The notes beneath the pieces are model-generated. The model worked only from the letters and a program-made list of their open reading frames with translations. It was not told where the DNA came from and searched no databases. From contig JAZFYD010000144.1 of assembly GCA_036443405.1 (NCBI GenBank), positions 1-30,766 of the forward strand: a stretch of DNA of 30,766 bases, read 5' to 3'. Source of the DNA: JAZFYD01 sp036443405 (GTDB lineage: Bacteria > Planctomycetota > PLA2). Within the stretch, counting starts at the first letter, position 1. Each line of letters begins with the position of its first letter. Position numbers and translations under genes: made by a program. Shown here piece after piece: positions 1 through 8,325 of this stretch.

Positions 1-378
1 GACGTGGCGCAGCGTCTCGATGAGCTCGTCGAGGGTGCCGAACGGCAACGTCCGCGCCCCGTCGTTCGATGCGAACCCATGGCCGTTCTTGTCCGCGGGC
101 CACTCTCCGGGCGGGTACGGCGGCAGATGGTGCGTCGTCGGGGTGAGCAGATCATCGAGGGGCACGATGCGAAGACGGCTGGCTCCCCGGTCGGGCCTGA
201 CGGCTGCCGTGAATTTCGAGTGCGGTCCCACGAGCTCGCTGGTCCACCGACGCAACTCGGCCAACTCTCGCGCAAGCTCGCGCTCGGACTCCGGGCCGGC
301 GTTCAAACGCCACGCCGCGCCGACGGTGAATCCCAGCACGATGACGCCGAGCAGCAATACGTCCGTTCGCCGAGTCAT
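1..378 (-). CDS. membrane-anchored hypothetical protein, 3' part outside window
   Basis: Translating the reverse strand from an ATG at 378 gives 126 codons without a stop, running off the left edge. The start overlaps the stop of the upstream gene in an ATGA, so it belongs to the same operon as the two tandem paralogues at 375-2527. The N-terminus is basic (MTRRTD) and followed by a hydrophobic stretch (about residues 8-21), a likely signal anchor. After that comes a short charged helix rich in Glu, Arg and Leu (about residues 26-41), then a soluble domain with Pro- and Gly-rich loops. I do not recognise the family. It is most likely an envelope protein acting with its two exported neighbours. 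Confidence 0.7.
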   Translation of the reverse strand, partial: MTRRTDVLLLGVIVLGFTVGAAWRLNAGPESERELARELAELRRWTSELVGPHSKFTAAVRPDRGASRLRIVPLDDLLTPTTHHLPPYPPGEWPADKNGHGFASNDGARTLPFGTLDELIETLRHV

Positions 379-1421
379 CGCGCGACCCCCACGCGTCGGG
401 CGATCACGACGAACACACAGGGGCGCTCGGCCACGGTCGCGCCGCCGACCAACATGGCCTTACCGAACGGCGCCCAAAACGACGTGTTCAACCTTGTCAG
501 CTGCAAACGCGGCGTGTCGATCTCGCCGTGCTCCGTGTCGTGGCGCGCGATCGGATCTTCGACTTTCGTGCGCTGGAACCGGCAGTGCAAGATCGCGCCG
601 TCGTCGCCGCCACCGCCACCCAGGCAGCCTGTGACCGAAACGGCGAGCCCGTCGAAGATGGTTGCGCGGCGCGGATCGCCGATCTTGGCATCCTTGGCAA
701 TCTCCACGTCGTAGTCGCGCAGATACGTCCGTCGCGATCCCTCCTCCTCGACGGCGCACTGTCCGTCCAACCCGGTCAACCTCGCCTGGCCGAGCACCTT
801 GCGCGCGAGCAAGCGCTTGGCCGTGTCGTCGTCGAGGGCGCCGGACACCGCCCGCAGCGCCTCAGCCTCCTCCGTGGACACCTCAACGGCGAGAACTACC
901 GCGGACCAACGGCGGTTGCGCACCTCGCGGCACCAGGCGAGCAATCGCGCGACGCCCGCGTGAACCCGCGGCAACGTCCGCACGATGAGACGCGAACGGG
1001 CAGGCTCCACCGACGCGCCCGCAAGTTCGTCCCACGTGGGGGGCTCGACGGTCTGCGTAATGAGCTCCACGAGCTGATCGATCTCGAACAGCCGCATGGC
1101 CTCCTGTTCCTCGGGCTTCTCGGGATCGTATTGCGACGGCACCAGATTCGTCGGGTGCCACACACCCACCGGAACCGGCGCGCACAGGTCACCGACCTCG
1201 TACACCTCGAGTCGCAGCGCCTTTTGCGCCGCGGCGGCCGCGCCCCGCGCTTGCGCGCGCACACGCAGCAACCCGTTCAGACGGTCGATCTCGGCGGAGA
1301 GACTCTCGACCCCGCCGCCGTCCTGCGCGCGCGCCGCGAGCCCGCCGAGTGTCACGGCCGCGACAAACACGGCGACTCGGCCCAACAGCGTGATCCGCCC
1401 GGAAGCGACAGCGCCGCTCAT
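375..1421 (-). CDS. secreted protein, tandem paralogue B
   Basis: 348-residue exported protein of unassigned function. The start is the ATG at 1421 because it overlaps the upstream stop in an ATGA and is followed directly by a signal peptide (residues 1-33, ending near RAQD). Residues 36-66 form an Ala/Arg-rich helix. Residues 71-84 (pattern LEVYEVGDL), 115-131 (DQLVELI then PPTW), 143-182 (SRLIVRTLP, a helix, then a strand) and a later segment with DYDVEIA and GDP match the neighbouring gene at 1418-2527 at nearly the same positions. The repeated strand-helix-strand layout resembles ring-forming secretin N-domains, but this is inference and no secretin pore domain is present. The downstream gene overlaps by 4 bp. 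Confidence 0.8.
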   Translation of the reverse strand: MSGAVASGRITLLGRVAVFVAAVTLGGLAARAQDGGGVESLSAEIDRLNGLLRVRAQARGAAAAAQKALRLEVYEVGDLCAPVPVGVWHPTNLVPSQYDPEKPEEQEAMRLFEIDQLVELITQTVEPPTWDELAGASVEPARSRLIVRTLPRVHAGVARLLAWCREVRNRRWSAVVLAVEVSTEEAEALRAVSGALDDDTAKRLLARKVLGQARLTGLDGQCAVEEEGSRRTYLRDYDVEIAKDAKIGDPRRATIFDGLAVSVTGCLGGGGGDDGAILHCRFQRTKVEDPIARHDTEHGEIDTPRLQLTRLNTSFWAPFGKAMLVGGATVAERPCVFVVIARRVGVAR

Positions 1422-2527
1422 CGCGTGCCTCCTCCCGGAGCCAACTCGACCGCACGCACCAAGAGCAGACGCCAGCGCGCACCGCTCGCGCGCGGGCCAC
1501 CGACACGGCCGGCCGCTCCGATGCCCCACGCGCCGCTGCGCAGCTCCATGCGGGCCCGGCCGTTGGTGTAACGCCGGGACGCGAGTTGCAGGATTCCGGT
1601 GTCGTGCGTCGGCCGCAGGAGCCAATCACCCGCGTCGCCACCTTCCGCATCCATGTCCGACACGAACCGGACGGCCACGTGATTCCGCTGCCCGGGTTCG
1701 GTCAGGTGGACGCGCGCGGCGATCGTGGTTCCGAACTGCTCCACGCCGACGATCGGGTCCGCCGTTTGCGACTCCTGCGCAACTTCGACATCGGAGTCCG
1801 CCACGTGCGCCGCCTGAACTCCGTGCCACATGACGGAAATCTGCCCGGAGAGCAAAAGCATGCGACCCGCGAAGCGCGCCTCGGCGACACCGGCCTTGCG
1901 TGCCTCCTCGAGTCTCGCAAGAGCGTTCGGCGGAAGCTCCATCGGATGCGCCGCGAGCTCGAGCGCCAATGCCTGAGGCAACTCGATCCACTCGACTTCG
2001 AGCGAAACCGTGCGATGCGCCCGCACGCGAAGATGGCGATCGATGAACGTTTGAAGGTCGGCAGCCGTTGCGGGACTCTGCGTCGCCAGGAGCAGGCGCG
2101 AATTCACCGCCAACAGCGCGGCGTCGGGGTGATCCCAACGCAACGGCGCGGAATTGCGAAGGAGTTCGACGATCTGTTCCGAAGAACCGAACCTCACGAC
2201 CCCCTCCGACGCCGCATGGGCGAACGGAATCTCCTCGTCCATGTTGCGCCAGTCACTGGGGGCGATGTACTGCGGCACGGCCACGGCGAGATCCGCAACC
2301 GGGAACGCGTGCAGCTCAAACCCCGCTTCACCAACGAGCGGCGGGCCACCGGCCGGCTCGCCGGGATCCGCAGCGCGCGCCGCCAGGGCCTGCAACTCGC
2401 GCAGCCGCGCGGTCAGCGCGTCGGCGTCCTGCCCACCGGCCAGCATCGCCGCACCGAGCACGAACCCGCTCACAGCACAAAACACCGTCGAACGCGAAAC
2501 GCGACGCCGCCTGACCGAAAGACCCAC
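1418..2527 (-). CDS. secreted protein, tandem paralogue A
   Basis: 369-residue exported protein and first gene of a three-gene overlapping operon. The start codon is a GTG at 2527 with no clear Shine-Dalgarno; an AT-rich TTAACAT lies only about 10 bases upstream, so a short or absent leader is possible. A basic N-terminus and hydrophobic segment (about residues 13-32) form a signal peptide. The core matches paralogue B: ELHAFPVADL near 71-80, EQIVELLRNSAPLRW at 117-131, SRLLLATQSP at 143-152, a following helix and strand, then DSDVEVA and ADP. Function unknown. The protein family style is common in planctomycete envelope proteins, which is an inference from pattern and not a database match. 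Confidence 0.8.
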   Translation of the reverse strand: MGLSVRRRRVSRSTVFCAVSGFVLGAAMLAGGQDADALTARLRELQALAARAADPGEPAGGPPLVGEAGFELHAFPVADLAVAVPQYIAPSDWRNMDEEIPFAHAASEGVVRFGSSEQIVELLRNSAPLRWDHPDAALLAVNSRLLLATQSPATAADLQTFIDRHLRVRAHRTVSLEVEWIELPQALALELAAHPMELPPNALARLEEARKAGVAEARFAGRMLLLSGQISVMWHGVQAAHVADSDVEVAQESQTADPIVGVEQFGTTIAARVHLTEPGQRNHVAVRFVSDMDAEGGDAGDWLLRPTHDTGILQLASRRYTNGRARMELRSGAWGIGAAGRVGGPRASGARWRLLLVRAVELAPGGGTR

Positions 2528-2591
2528 GCAAGAATGTTAACGCCCGTCGTCGGTCGCCGCCGTCAATTCCGTGGCCGCGCCCTCCCCCGTC

Positions 2592-2607
2592 CCAACGGCG
2601 TCAGGCC
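2592..2607 (+). repeat. decayed copy of the GTCA-loop palindrome
   Basis: The left arm and loop (CCAACGGCGTCAG) are intact, but the right arm is lost, reading GGCC. It lies in the intergenic region between the secreted-protein operon and guaA, with two better copies nearby. Orientation is the same as all other copies. Confidence 0.55.
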
Positions 2608-2668
2608 TCAGGCTCACATCCCGGAACCGCCTCGCGCTCGCAAAGCAACAGCGCCCGACTCGGAAGCT

Positions 2669-2699
2669 CCAACGGCGTCAGCCGTTGGGCCAGCAACAC
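2669..2699 (+). repeat. GTCA-loop palindromic repeat with tail
   Basis: Perfect 8-bp stem CCAACGGC / GCCGTTGG around a GTCA loop, followed by a conserved tail starting GGCCAGCAACAC. This is the reference copy of a dispersed family found at five places in the window. It resembles REP-type extragenic palindromes. No transposase or RAYT gene is present nearby. Confidence 0.8.
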
Positions 2700-2704
2700 G
2701 AGTC

Positions 2705-2722
2705 ATTGGCCCAAGGGCCAAT
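2705..2722. repeat. perfect inverted repeat ATTGGCCC-AA-GGGCCAAT
   Basis: Eight-base arms around a 2-base spacer. The right side continues into AAC, resembling the GGGCCAAYAAC tail of the palindrome family, so this is probably a rearranged remnant of another copy. It sits just before the first copy of the duplicated guaA tail. Confidence 0.5.
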
Positions 2723-2726
2723 AACT

Positions 2727-2749
2727 CTTACTCCCACTCGATCGTCGCC
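2727..2749. repeat. 23-bp duplicate of the guaA 3' end
   Basis: These 23 bases are identical to 2800-2822, which encode the last residues and the stop of guaA. The copies are 73 bp apart and enclose one palindromic repeat (2760-2790). The four bases after each copy agree except for one, so the duplicated segment may have been slightly longer. It is not translated in this position. Confidence 0.85.
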
Positions 2750-2759
2750 AGCGATCGCT

Positions 2760-2790
2760 CCAACGCCGTCAGGCGTTGGGCCAGAAACAG
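2760..2790 (+). repeat. GTCA-loop palindromic repeat, compensated stem
   Basis: Stem CCAACGCC / GGCGTTGG around GTCA, tail GGGCCAGAAACAG. Relative to the copy at 2669 one G:C pair of the stem is flipped to C:G on both arms, so base pairing is preserved. A separate short palindrome, AGCGATCGCT, lies just before it at 2750-2759. Confidence 0.8.
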
Positions 2791-2800
2791 AAGCTTGCCC

Positions 2801-4336
2801 TTACTCCCACTCGATCGTCGCCGGCGGCTTACTCGAGATGTCGTACACGACGCGGTTGATCCCACGCACCTCGTTGATGATGCGATTGGAGATGCGGGAC
2901 AGCAACTCGTGCGGGAGTTGCGCCCAGTCCGCCGTCATGGCGTCGAACGAGTTCACGGCGCGAACCGCCGCGACGTTTTCGTAGGTGCGCTGGTCGCCCA
3001 TGACGCCGACGGCACGGACGGGCAGCAATACGACGAAACTCTGCCAGAGCTCCGTGTAGAGGCCCGCGGAGCGGATCTCGGCCTGGCAGATGTGATCGGC
3101 CTGGCGCAGGATGTCGAGGCGCTCCTTCGTGATCGGCCCGAGCACCCGCAGGCTGAGCCCCGGTCCCGGGAACGGCTGCCGCGAGATGATGCGCTCCGGC
3201 ATGCCGAGCGCGCGTCCGATCGTGCGCACCTCGTCCTTGAACAGCTCGCGCAGCGGCTCGACCAACTCGAAACCGAGTTCGGCCGGAAGCCCGCCGACGT
3301 TGTGGTGCGTCTTGATCGTCGCGGTCGGTCCGCCGTGCGCCGCCACGGATTCGATCACGTCGGGGTAGAGCGTGCCCTGCGCGAGAAACTTTACGTCTCC
3401 GAAATCGCGCGCCTTATCGCGGAACACCTCGATGAAGGTGTGGCCGATGATCTTGCGCTTTTCTTCGGGGTCCGTGACCCCGTCGATGCGGCCGAGGAAC
3501 AGCTTCGACGCGTCCACGAAATGCAGGGGGATCTCGAAGTGGTTGCGGAAGCTCTCCTGGACCTGATCCGCCTCGTCGAGGCGCAGGAACCCGTTGTCCA
3601 CGAAGATCGGGTGCACCTGTTCGCCGATCGCGCGCTCGCACAGCTTCGCAACGACCATGGAGTCGACGCCGCCGCTGAGGCCGAGCACGACACCCGCGTC
3701 CCCCACCTGCTCGCGCAGGCGCACGACTTCGCGTTCCACAAACGCACCCATCTGCCAGTCGCCGCGCATGTTGCAGATGCGCCGGAGGAAATTCTCGAGC
3801 AGTTCGCGTCCGCGTTCGGTGTGCGTGACCTCGGGATGGAACTGAATGCCGTAGAGCTTGCGCTCGTCGTTGCCGACCGCGGCGAACGGCGTGTTCGTCG
3901 TCGTGGCGAGCGGCCGGAATCCCGGTCCAGGATCCTCGACACTGTCGCCGTGACTCATCCATACCGGCGTCGGGCTCGGAATCGCGTGCAGCAGATCGCC
4001 GCCGTCCGTGACCTCCATCAGCGCGTGGCCGTACTCGCGTTTTTCCGCCGCGATCACGGTGCCGCCAAGCGTGTGACACATCCACTGCATGCCGTAACAG
4101 ATGCCGAGCACCGGGATGCCCAGCTCGAACACCTTCGGATCGCAGCGCGGCGCATTCTCGGCGTACACCGACGCGGGGCCGCCGGACAAGATGATGCCAC
4201 GCGCGCCCTCGAGCCGCTTCACGTCCACCGTGCAGGGCACGATCTCGCAGTAACACTGATGCTCGCGCACACGACGCGCGATCAGCTGTGCGTACTGGGT
4301 TCCGAAATCGAGGATGTAGACGCGTTCGTAGTTCAC
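2801..4336 (-). CDS. guaA: GMP synthase (glutamine-hydrolysing)
   Basis: Converts XMP to GMP using ATP and glutamine in the cytoplasm; last step of GMP synthesis. 511 residues, normal for the single-chain bacterial enzyme. The N-terminal class I glutamine amidotransferase domain (about 1-190) has the nucleophile Cys80 in GICYGMQ and the His167/Glu169 pair in FHPEV. The ATP-pyrophosphatase domain follows, with P-loop LSGGVDS at 220-226. The C-terminal dimerisation domain ends in the typical IEWE. The start is a GTG at 4336 with AAGGA about 8 bases upstream. It lies 21 bp behind guaB and is surely co-transcribed with it. Its last codons are duplicated downstream at 2727-2749. Confidence 0.98.
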   Translation of the reverse strand: MNYERVYILDFGTQYAQLIARRVREHQCYCEIVPCTVDVKRLEGARGIILSGGPASVYAENAPRCDPKVFELGIPVLGICYGMQWMCHTLGGTVIAAEKREYGHALMEVTDGGDLLHAIPSPTPVWMSHGDSVEDPGPGFRPLATTTNTPFAAVGNDERKLYGIQFHPEVTHTERGRELLENFLRRICNMRGDWQMGAFVEREVVRLREQVGDAGVVLGLSGGVDSMVVAKLCERAIGEQVHPIFVDNGFLRLDEADQVQESFRNHFEIPLHFVDASKLFLGRIDGVTDPEEKRKIIGHTFIEVFRDKARDFGDVKFLAQGTLYPDVIESVAAHGGPTATIKTHHNVGGLPAELGFELVEPLRELFKDEVRTIGRALGMPERIISRQPFPGPGLSLRVLGPITKERLDILRQADHICQAEIRSAGLYTELWQSFVVLLPVRAVGVMGDQRTYENVAAVRAVNSFDAMTADWAQLPHELLSRISNRIINEVRGINRVVYDISSKPPATIEWE

Positions 4337-4357
4337 GGCTCTGTCCTTGGCGCCAGC

Positions 4358-5821
<1,464 letters not shown>

Positions 5822-5869
5822 GCGCACCTCCGCCTAGGATGCGGGAGCGCCAGTTTCAGCTTTGAGCTA

Positions 5870-5896
5870 TGAAAAAGGGGCGCAATCCCGCGCCCA
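5870..5896 (-). terminator. intrinsic terminator after the TolC-like gene
   Basis: On the minus strand the sequence reads GGGCGC, a 6-base loop, GCGCCC, then CTTTTTC. This is a short GC stem and a T-tract 67 bp after the stop of the outer-membrane efflux gene. It insulates guaBA from that gene. Confidence 0.75.
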
Positions 5897-5962
5897 ATCT
5901 TGAATTGAGCAATCCTACAGCGAGGGTGCGACAAGTCCAGGATACGGACCGCGGGGGCGGCT

Positions 5963-7420
5963 CTACTCGGGTTTCGCCTGGGGCGCCAACCGCGGGTCCG
6001 CGCCGCGAACGCGGTGCAGCTTCATCAGGGCGACGTTGTAGTCGTAAAGGGCGCTGACGGCCGCCACCTTCGCCTCCGTCAGAACCGACGTCGACGTCAA
6101 CACATCGCGCGACGTAGCGCGGCCGTTTTCGAACTTGCGGCGCTGGATGCGCAACGCTTCGGTCTGCAGTTCCACCGATCGCTCTGCCACGCGGATGTCC
6201 TTGAACTCCTCGTTCACCTCGCGGAAGACTTGCGACACCTCGTTTTCAACTGCCGCCTCGATGTCCCGCAGCCGGATGCGCGCCTGTTCGATCTGACGCT
6301 TGGCGCTCCGGATGCGCGCGCGGCTGCCGCCGCCCCGGTAGATCGGGACCTCGAGGTCCAAACGAAAGAACCCGTTGTCCTTCGGATTTTGGAAGTCGTT
6401 GTCCGTCGCGGTCCAACCGAGGGAACCACGCAGTTCGGGAGCCTCGCCCCCACACACGGCCTTCGAGTTCTTCTCGGCGGCATCCAATCCCAGCCGCGCA
6501 GAGTTGATCTCGGGCCGGCCCAACAACGCGGCTTCCAGGATGTTCGACTCGACCCAGGTCGGCTTCTCGTTGAGCGGCGCGTCGAGAATCTCGATCGGTG
6601 CGTCGGACTTGCGGCCGAGGAAGCGGTTGAGCACCATCGCCTGAATGGGGACCAGCGTCTCCTGACGCTCGCGGGTCCGCACTGCGTTCAGGTGCTCCAC
6701 CTCGGCTTCGAGCACGGCCTCCTTCGTCACCCGGCCCGCGTCGAATTGCGAACGCGCATCCTTCACCTGGCGGTCGAACGCGCGCTCGTTCTCGAGCGCA
6801 ACCTCCACCAGCTCGATCGTGAGCTGCAGGTCGTACGCGGCCGATGTGACGAGCTCGGCGACGTCCATCTCGGTCGCGGCGCGATCGTGGGACGCGCCCT
6901 GCGCGGAGAGCTTCGCGGCCCTGTACGAGTACAGATAGCGTCCCGATGCGAAGACCGGGAAGTCGGCGCGGATTTCGGCGTTGTATTGGCTCGTCGGCGA
7001 TGTCGGGAACGTGGTTTCGATCCCGCCGCCGGCCGGTGCGAAAACCGCGCTCGGCTGCGTCGAGAGCCTGTCGTAACGAACACCGCCGGTCACGAACGGG
7101 ATCATGAAGGACTTCGCCTCGTCCGCTCCGAGACTCGCGATGGTCTCCTGCTCGCGGGCGAACAGGATTTGCCAGTTGTACGTCAGCGCCTCCAGAACGG
7201 CTGCGTGAACCGTGATCTTCGTCGGGCGCTGCCCGCCCGCACCGGACACGGGTGTCGTGTCCCCGTTCTGGTCCTCGGGGCGCGTGCCGCCCCCGCCGGC
7301 AACGAGTTCGCTGCCGGGAATGAACAGCGCCTGGGCGCCGTCGGACTGGCGCGCGTCGGGCGAAGTACACGCGACCAGGAAACATGCAACACACGCAATG
7401 AGGGCGAACAGCCGAATCAT
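5963..7420 (-). CDS. TolC/NodT-family outer-membrane efflux lipoprotein
   Basis: 485 residues. A signal peptide ends in the lipobox LVAC with Cys18, so the mature protein is probably lipidated. The rest matches the outer-membrane efflux protein family: two related, long helical repeats with heptad-like Leu, Ala and Glu (for example the region near VYRGG and RIRSAKRQIEQARIRL) and short hydrophobic strand segments. Such trimers form the outer-membrane channel of tripartite exporters or type I secretion. The start is the ATG at 7420 with GGAGG 5 bases upstream. No adaptor or inner-membrane pump is adjacent, so the substrate cannot be inferred. A terminator follows at 5870-5896. Confidence 0.92.
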   Translation of the reverse strand: MIRLFALIACVACFLVACTSPDARQSDGAQALFIPGSELVAGGGGTRPEDQNGDTTPVSGAGGQRPTKITVHAAVLEALTYNWQILFAREQETIASLGADEAKSFMIPFVTGGVRYDRLSTQPSAVFAPAGGGIETTFPTSPTSQYNAEIRADFPVFASGRYLYSYRAAKLSAQGASHDRAATEMDVAELVTSAAYDLQLTIELVEVALENERAFDRQVKDARSQFDAGRVTKEAVLEAEVEHLNAVRTRERQETLVPIQAMVLNRFLGRKSDAPIEILDAPLNEKPTWVESNILEAALLGRPEINSARLGLDAAEKNSKAVCGGEAPELRGSLGWTATDNDFQNPKDNGFFRLDLEVPIYRGGGSRARIRSAKRQIEQARIRLRDIEAAVENEVSQVFREVNEEFKDIRVAERSVELQTEALRIQRRKFENGRATSRDVLTSTSVLTEAKVAAVSALYDYNVALMKLHRVRGADPRLAPQAKPE

Positions 7421-7512
7421 GAAAGCCTCCAGACCCCGATGGGGGCGCTCACGATAACCACGGACCTCTCGTGCTCGTCGGAAAAAGTCGGATGCGGGAC
7501 ACTGGGGGGCCC

Positions 7513-8215
7513 ATGCCTCGCGGACACTTCAAAGAGAACCGATTCCAGTTCCTGCTCCTGGCGCTGCTGCTGCAGTTCGCGCTCGGCGGTTGGTTTCCCA
7601 AGGAGCACAACGATTTCATCCACGCCGCCGCCATGGTCGGATGGCTGGCCGCGGCGATCTACGCCCTCAGACTCGAGCGTCGCCACCTGATCGCGGTGGT
7701 GGCTGCGGGTCTGGTAGTGGTCGGCCTGATGTTCATCCGCGGAGCGGAGCCAGTCGAGGACGCGGCGGCGTTTTTTGTCCTCTGTGCGTTGGGCGCGGGC
7801 GTGCTGCGCCACATCCTGAGAGCAAAGCAAGTGACGTTTGACACCGTTTGTGCGTCCCTCTCCGTCTACATCGTGATCGGGCTCGTGTTTGCAACGATCT
7901 ACATCGGGCTCGTGAAAGAGCTGGGCGTGGACGAGCACGGAGCGTCGGTGGCGTTCACCGGGCTGTCGGGAGAAGATCACTCCGAGAGATGGGCGCGCCG
8001 AGTTGGCGTACTTCAGCTACGTCACGATGACGACGCTGGGGTAGGGCGACATCACACCCAAGGATCCTTCCGCGCGCTCCTTTGTCATGCTGCAGGCGAT
8101 CGTTGGGCAGATCTACCTGCTGACATTGGTCGCCGGACTCGTCGGCCTGCAGGTCGCCCGGGGTGGTAAAAGAAAAAACAAAGAGCCCGCCGATTCGACG
8201 GACCCTTCGTCCTAG
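7513..8215 (+). pseudogene. broken potassium/ion channel gene
   Basis: The frame from the ATG at 7513 encodes about five membrane segments (residues 12-150) typical of small bacterial ion channels. Between about 7955 and 8010 the reading frame must shift by one base (the GGG at 7968-7970 is a candidate site). In the new frame the pore helix reads LAYFSYVTMTTLG, followed by the amber codon TAG at 8042-8044 and then GDITP. The amber replaces the tyrosine of the potassium filter GYGD. Beyond it the frame stays open and encodes a good last membrane helix (SFVMLQAIVGQIYLLTLVAG) and a basic tail, ending in TAG at 8213-8215. Two lesions within 90 bp argue for a recent pseudogene or an assembly error. 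TAG is an ordinary stop in many genes of this window, so recoding is unlikely. Confidence 0.85.
8168..8205 (-). terminator. probable intrinsic terminator for the peroxidase gene
   Basis: On the minus strand GTCCGTC and GGCGGGC pair across a 5-base loop (with some G-U pairs), followed by TCTTTGTTTTTTC. It lies inside the 3' end of the convergent channel pseudogene and beyond the repeat array, about 115 bp after the peroxidase stop codon. Confidence 0.5.
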
Positions 8216-8230
8216 GAAACGTACAGGCCG

Positions 8231-8325
8231 CTCCAACGGCGTCAGCCGTGCGGCCAACATCACTGCGCTCCAACTGCGTCAGCCGTTGGGCCAACAACAC
8301 TGCAGCCGTTGGGCCAACATCACCG
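8231..8325 (+). repeat. tandem array of 37-bp GTCA-loop repeat units
   Basis: Two full 37-bp units (8231-8267 and 8268-8304) and a truncated third (8305-8325, right arm and tail only) lie head to tail. Each full unit has the left arm (CCAACGGC or CCAACTGC), GTCA, a right arm and the tail GGCCAACAWCACTGC. The first and second copies have imperfect stems. The last unit overlaps the stop codon of the di-haem peroxidase (8320-8322). The array fills the gap between two convergent genes. Confidence 0.85.

Noticed and set aside
6014..7690. A 558-codon plus-strand frame opposite the TolC-like gene
   Set aside because: It is antisense to a well-supported gene with signal peptide and Shine-Dalgarno, and runs into the channel gene in another frame. 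It is a GC-driven shadow.
8042..8044. Amber recoding (for example pyrrolysine) in the channel filter
   Set aside because: TAG ends several intact genes here (TolC-like, trmL, the PLP enzyme, lpxB, purF), and a separate frameshift also breaks this gene.
8231..8325. CRISPR array
   Set aside because: The 37-bp units are directly adjacent with no spacers, vary in sequence and there are no cas genes.
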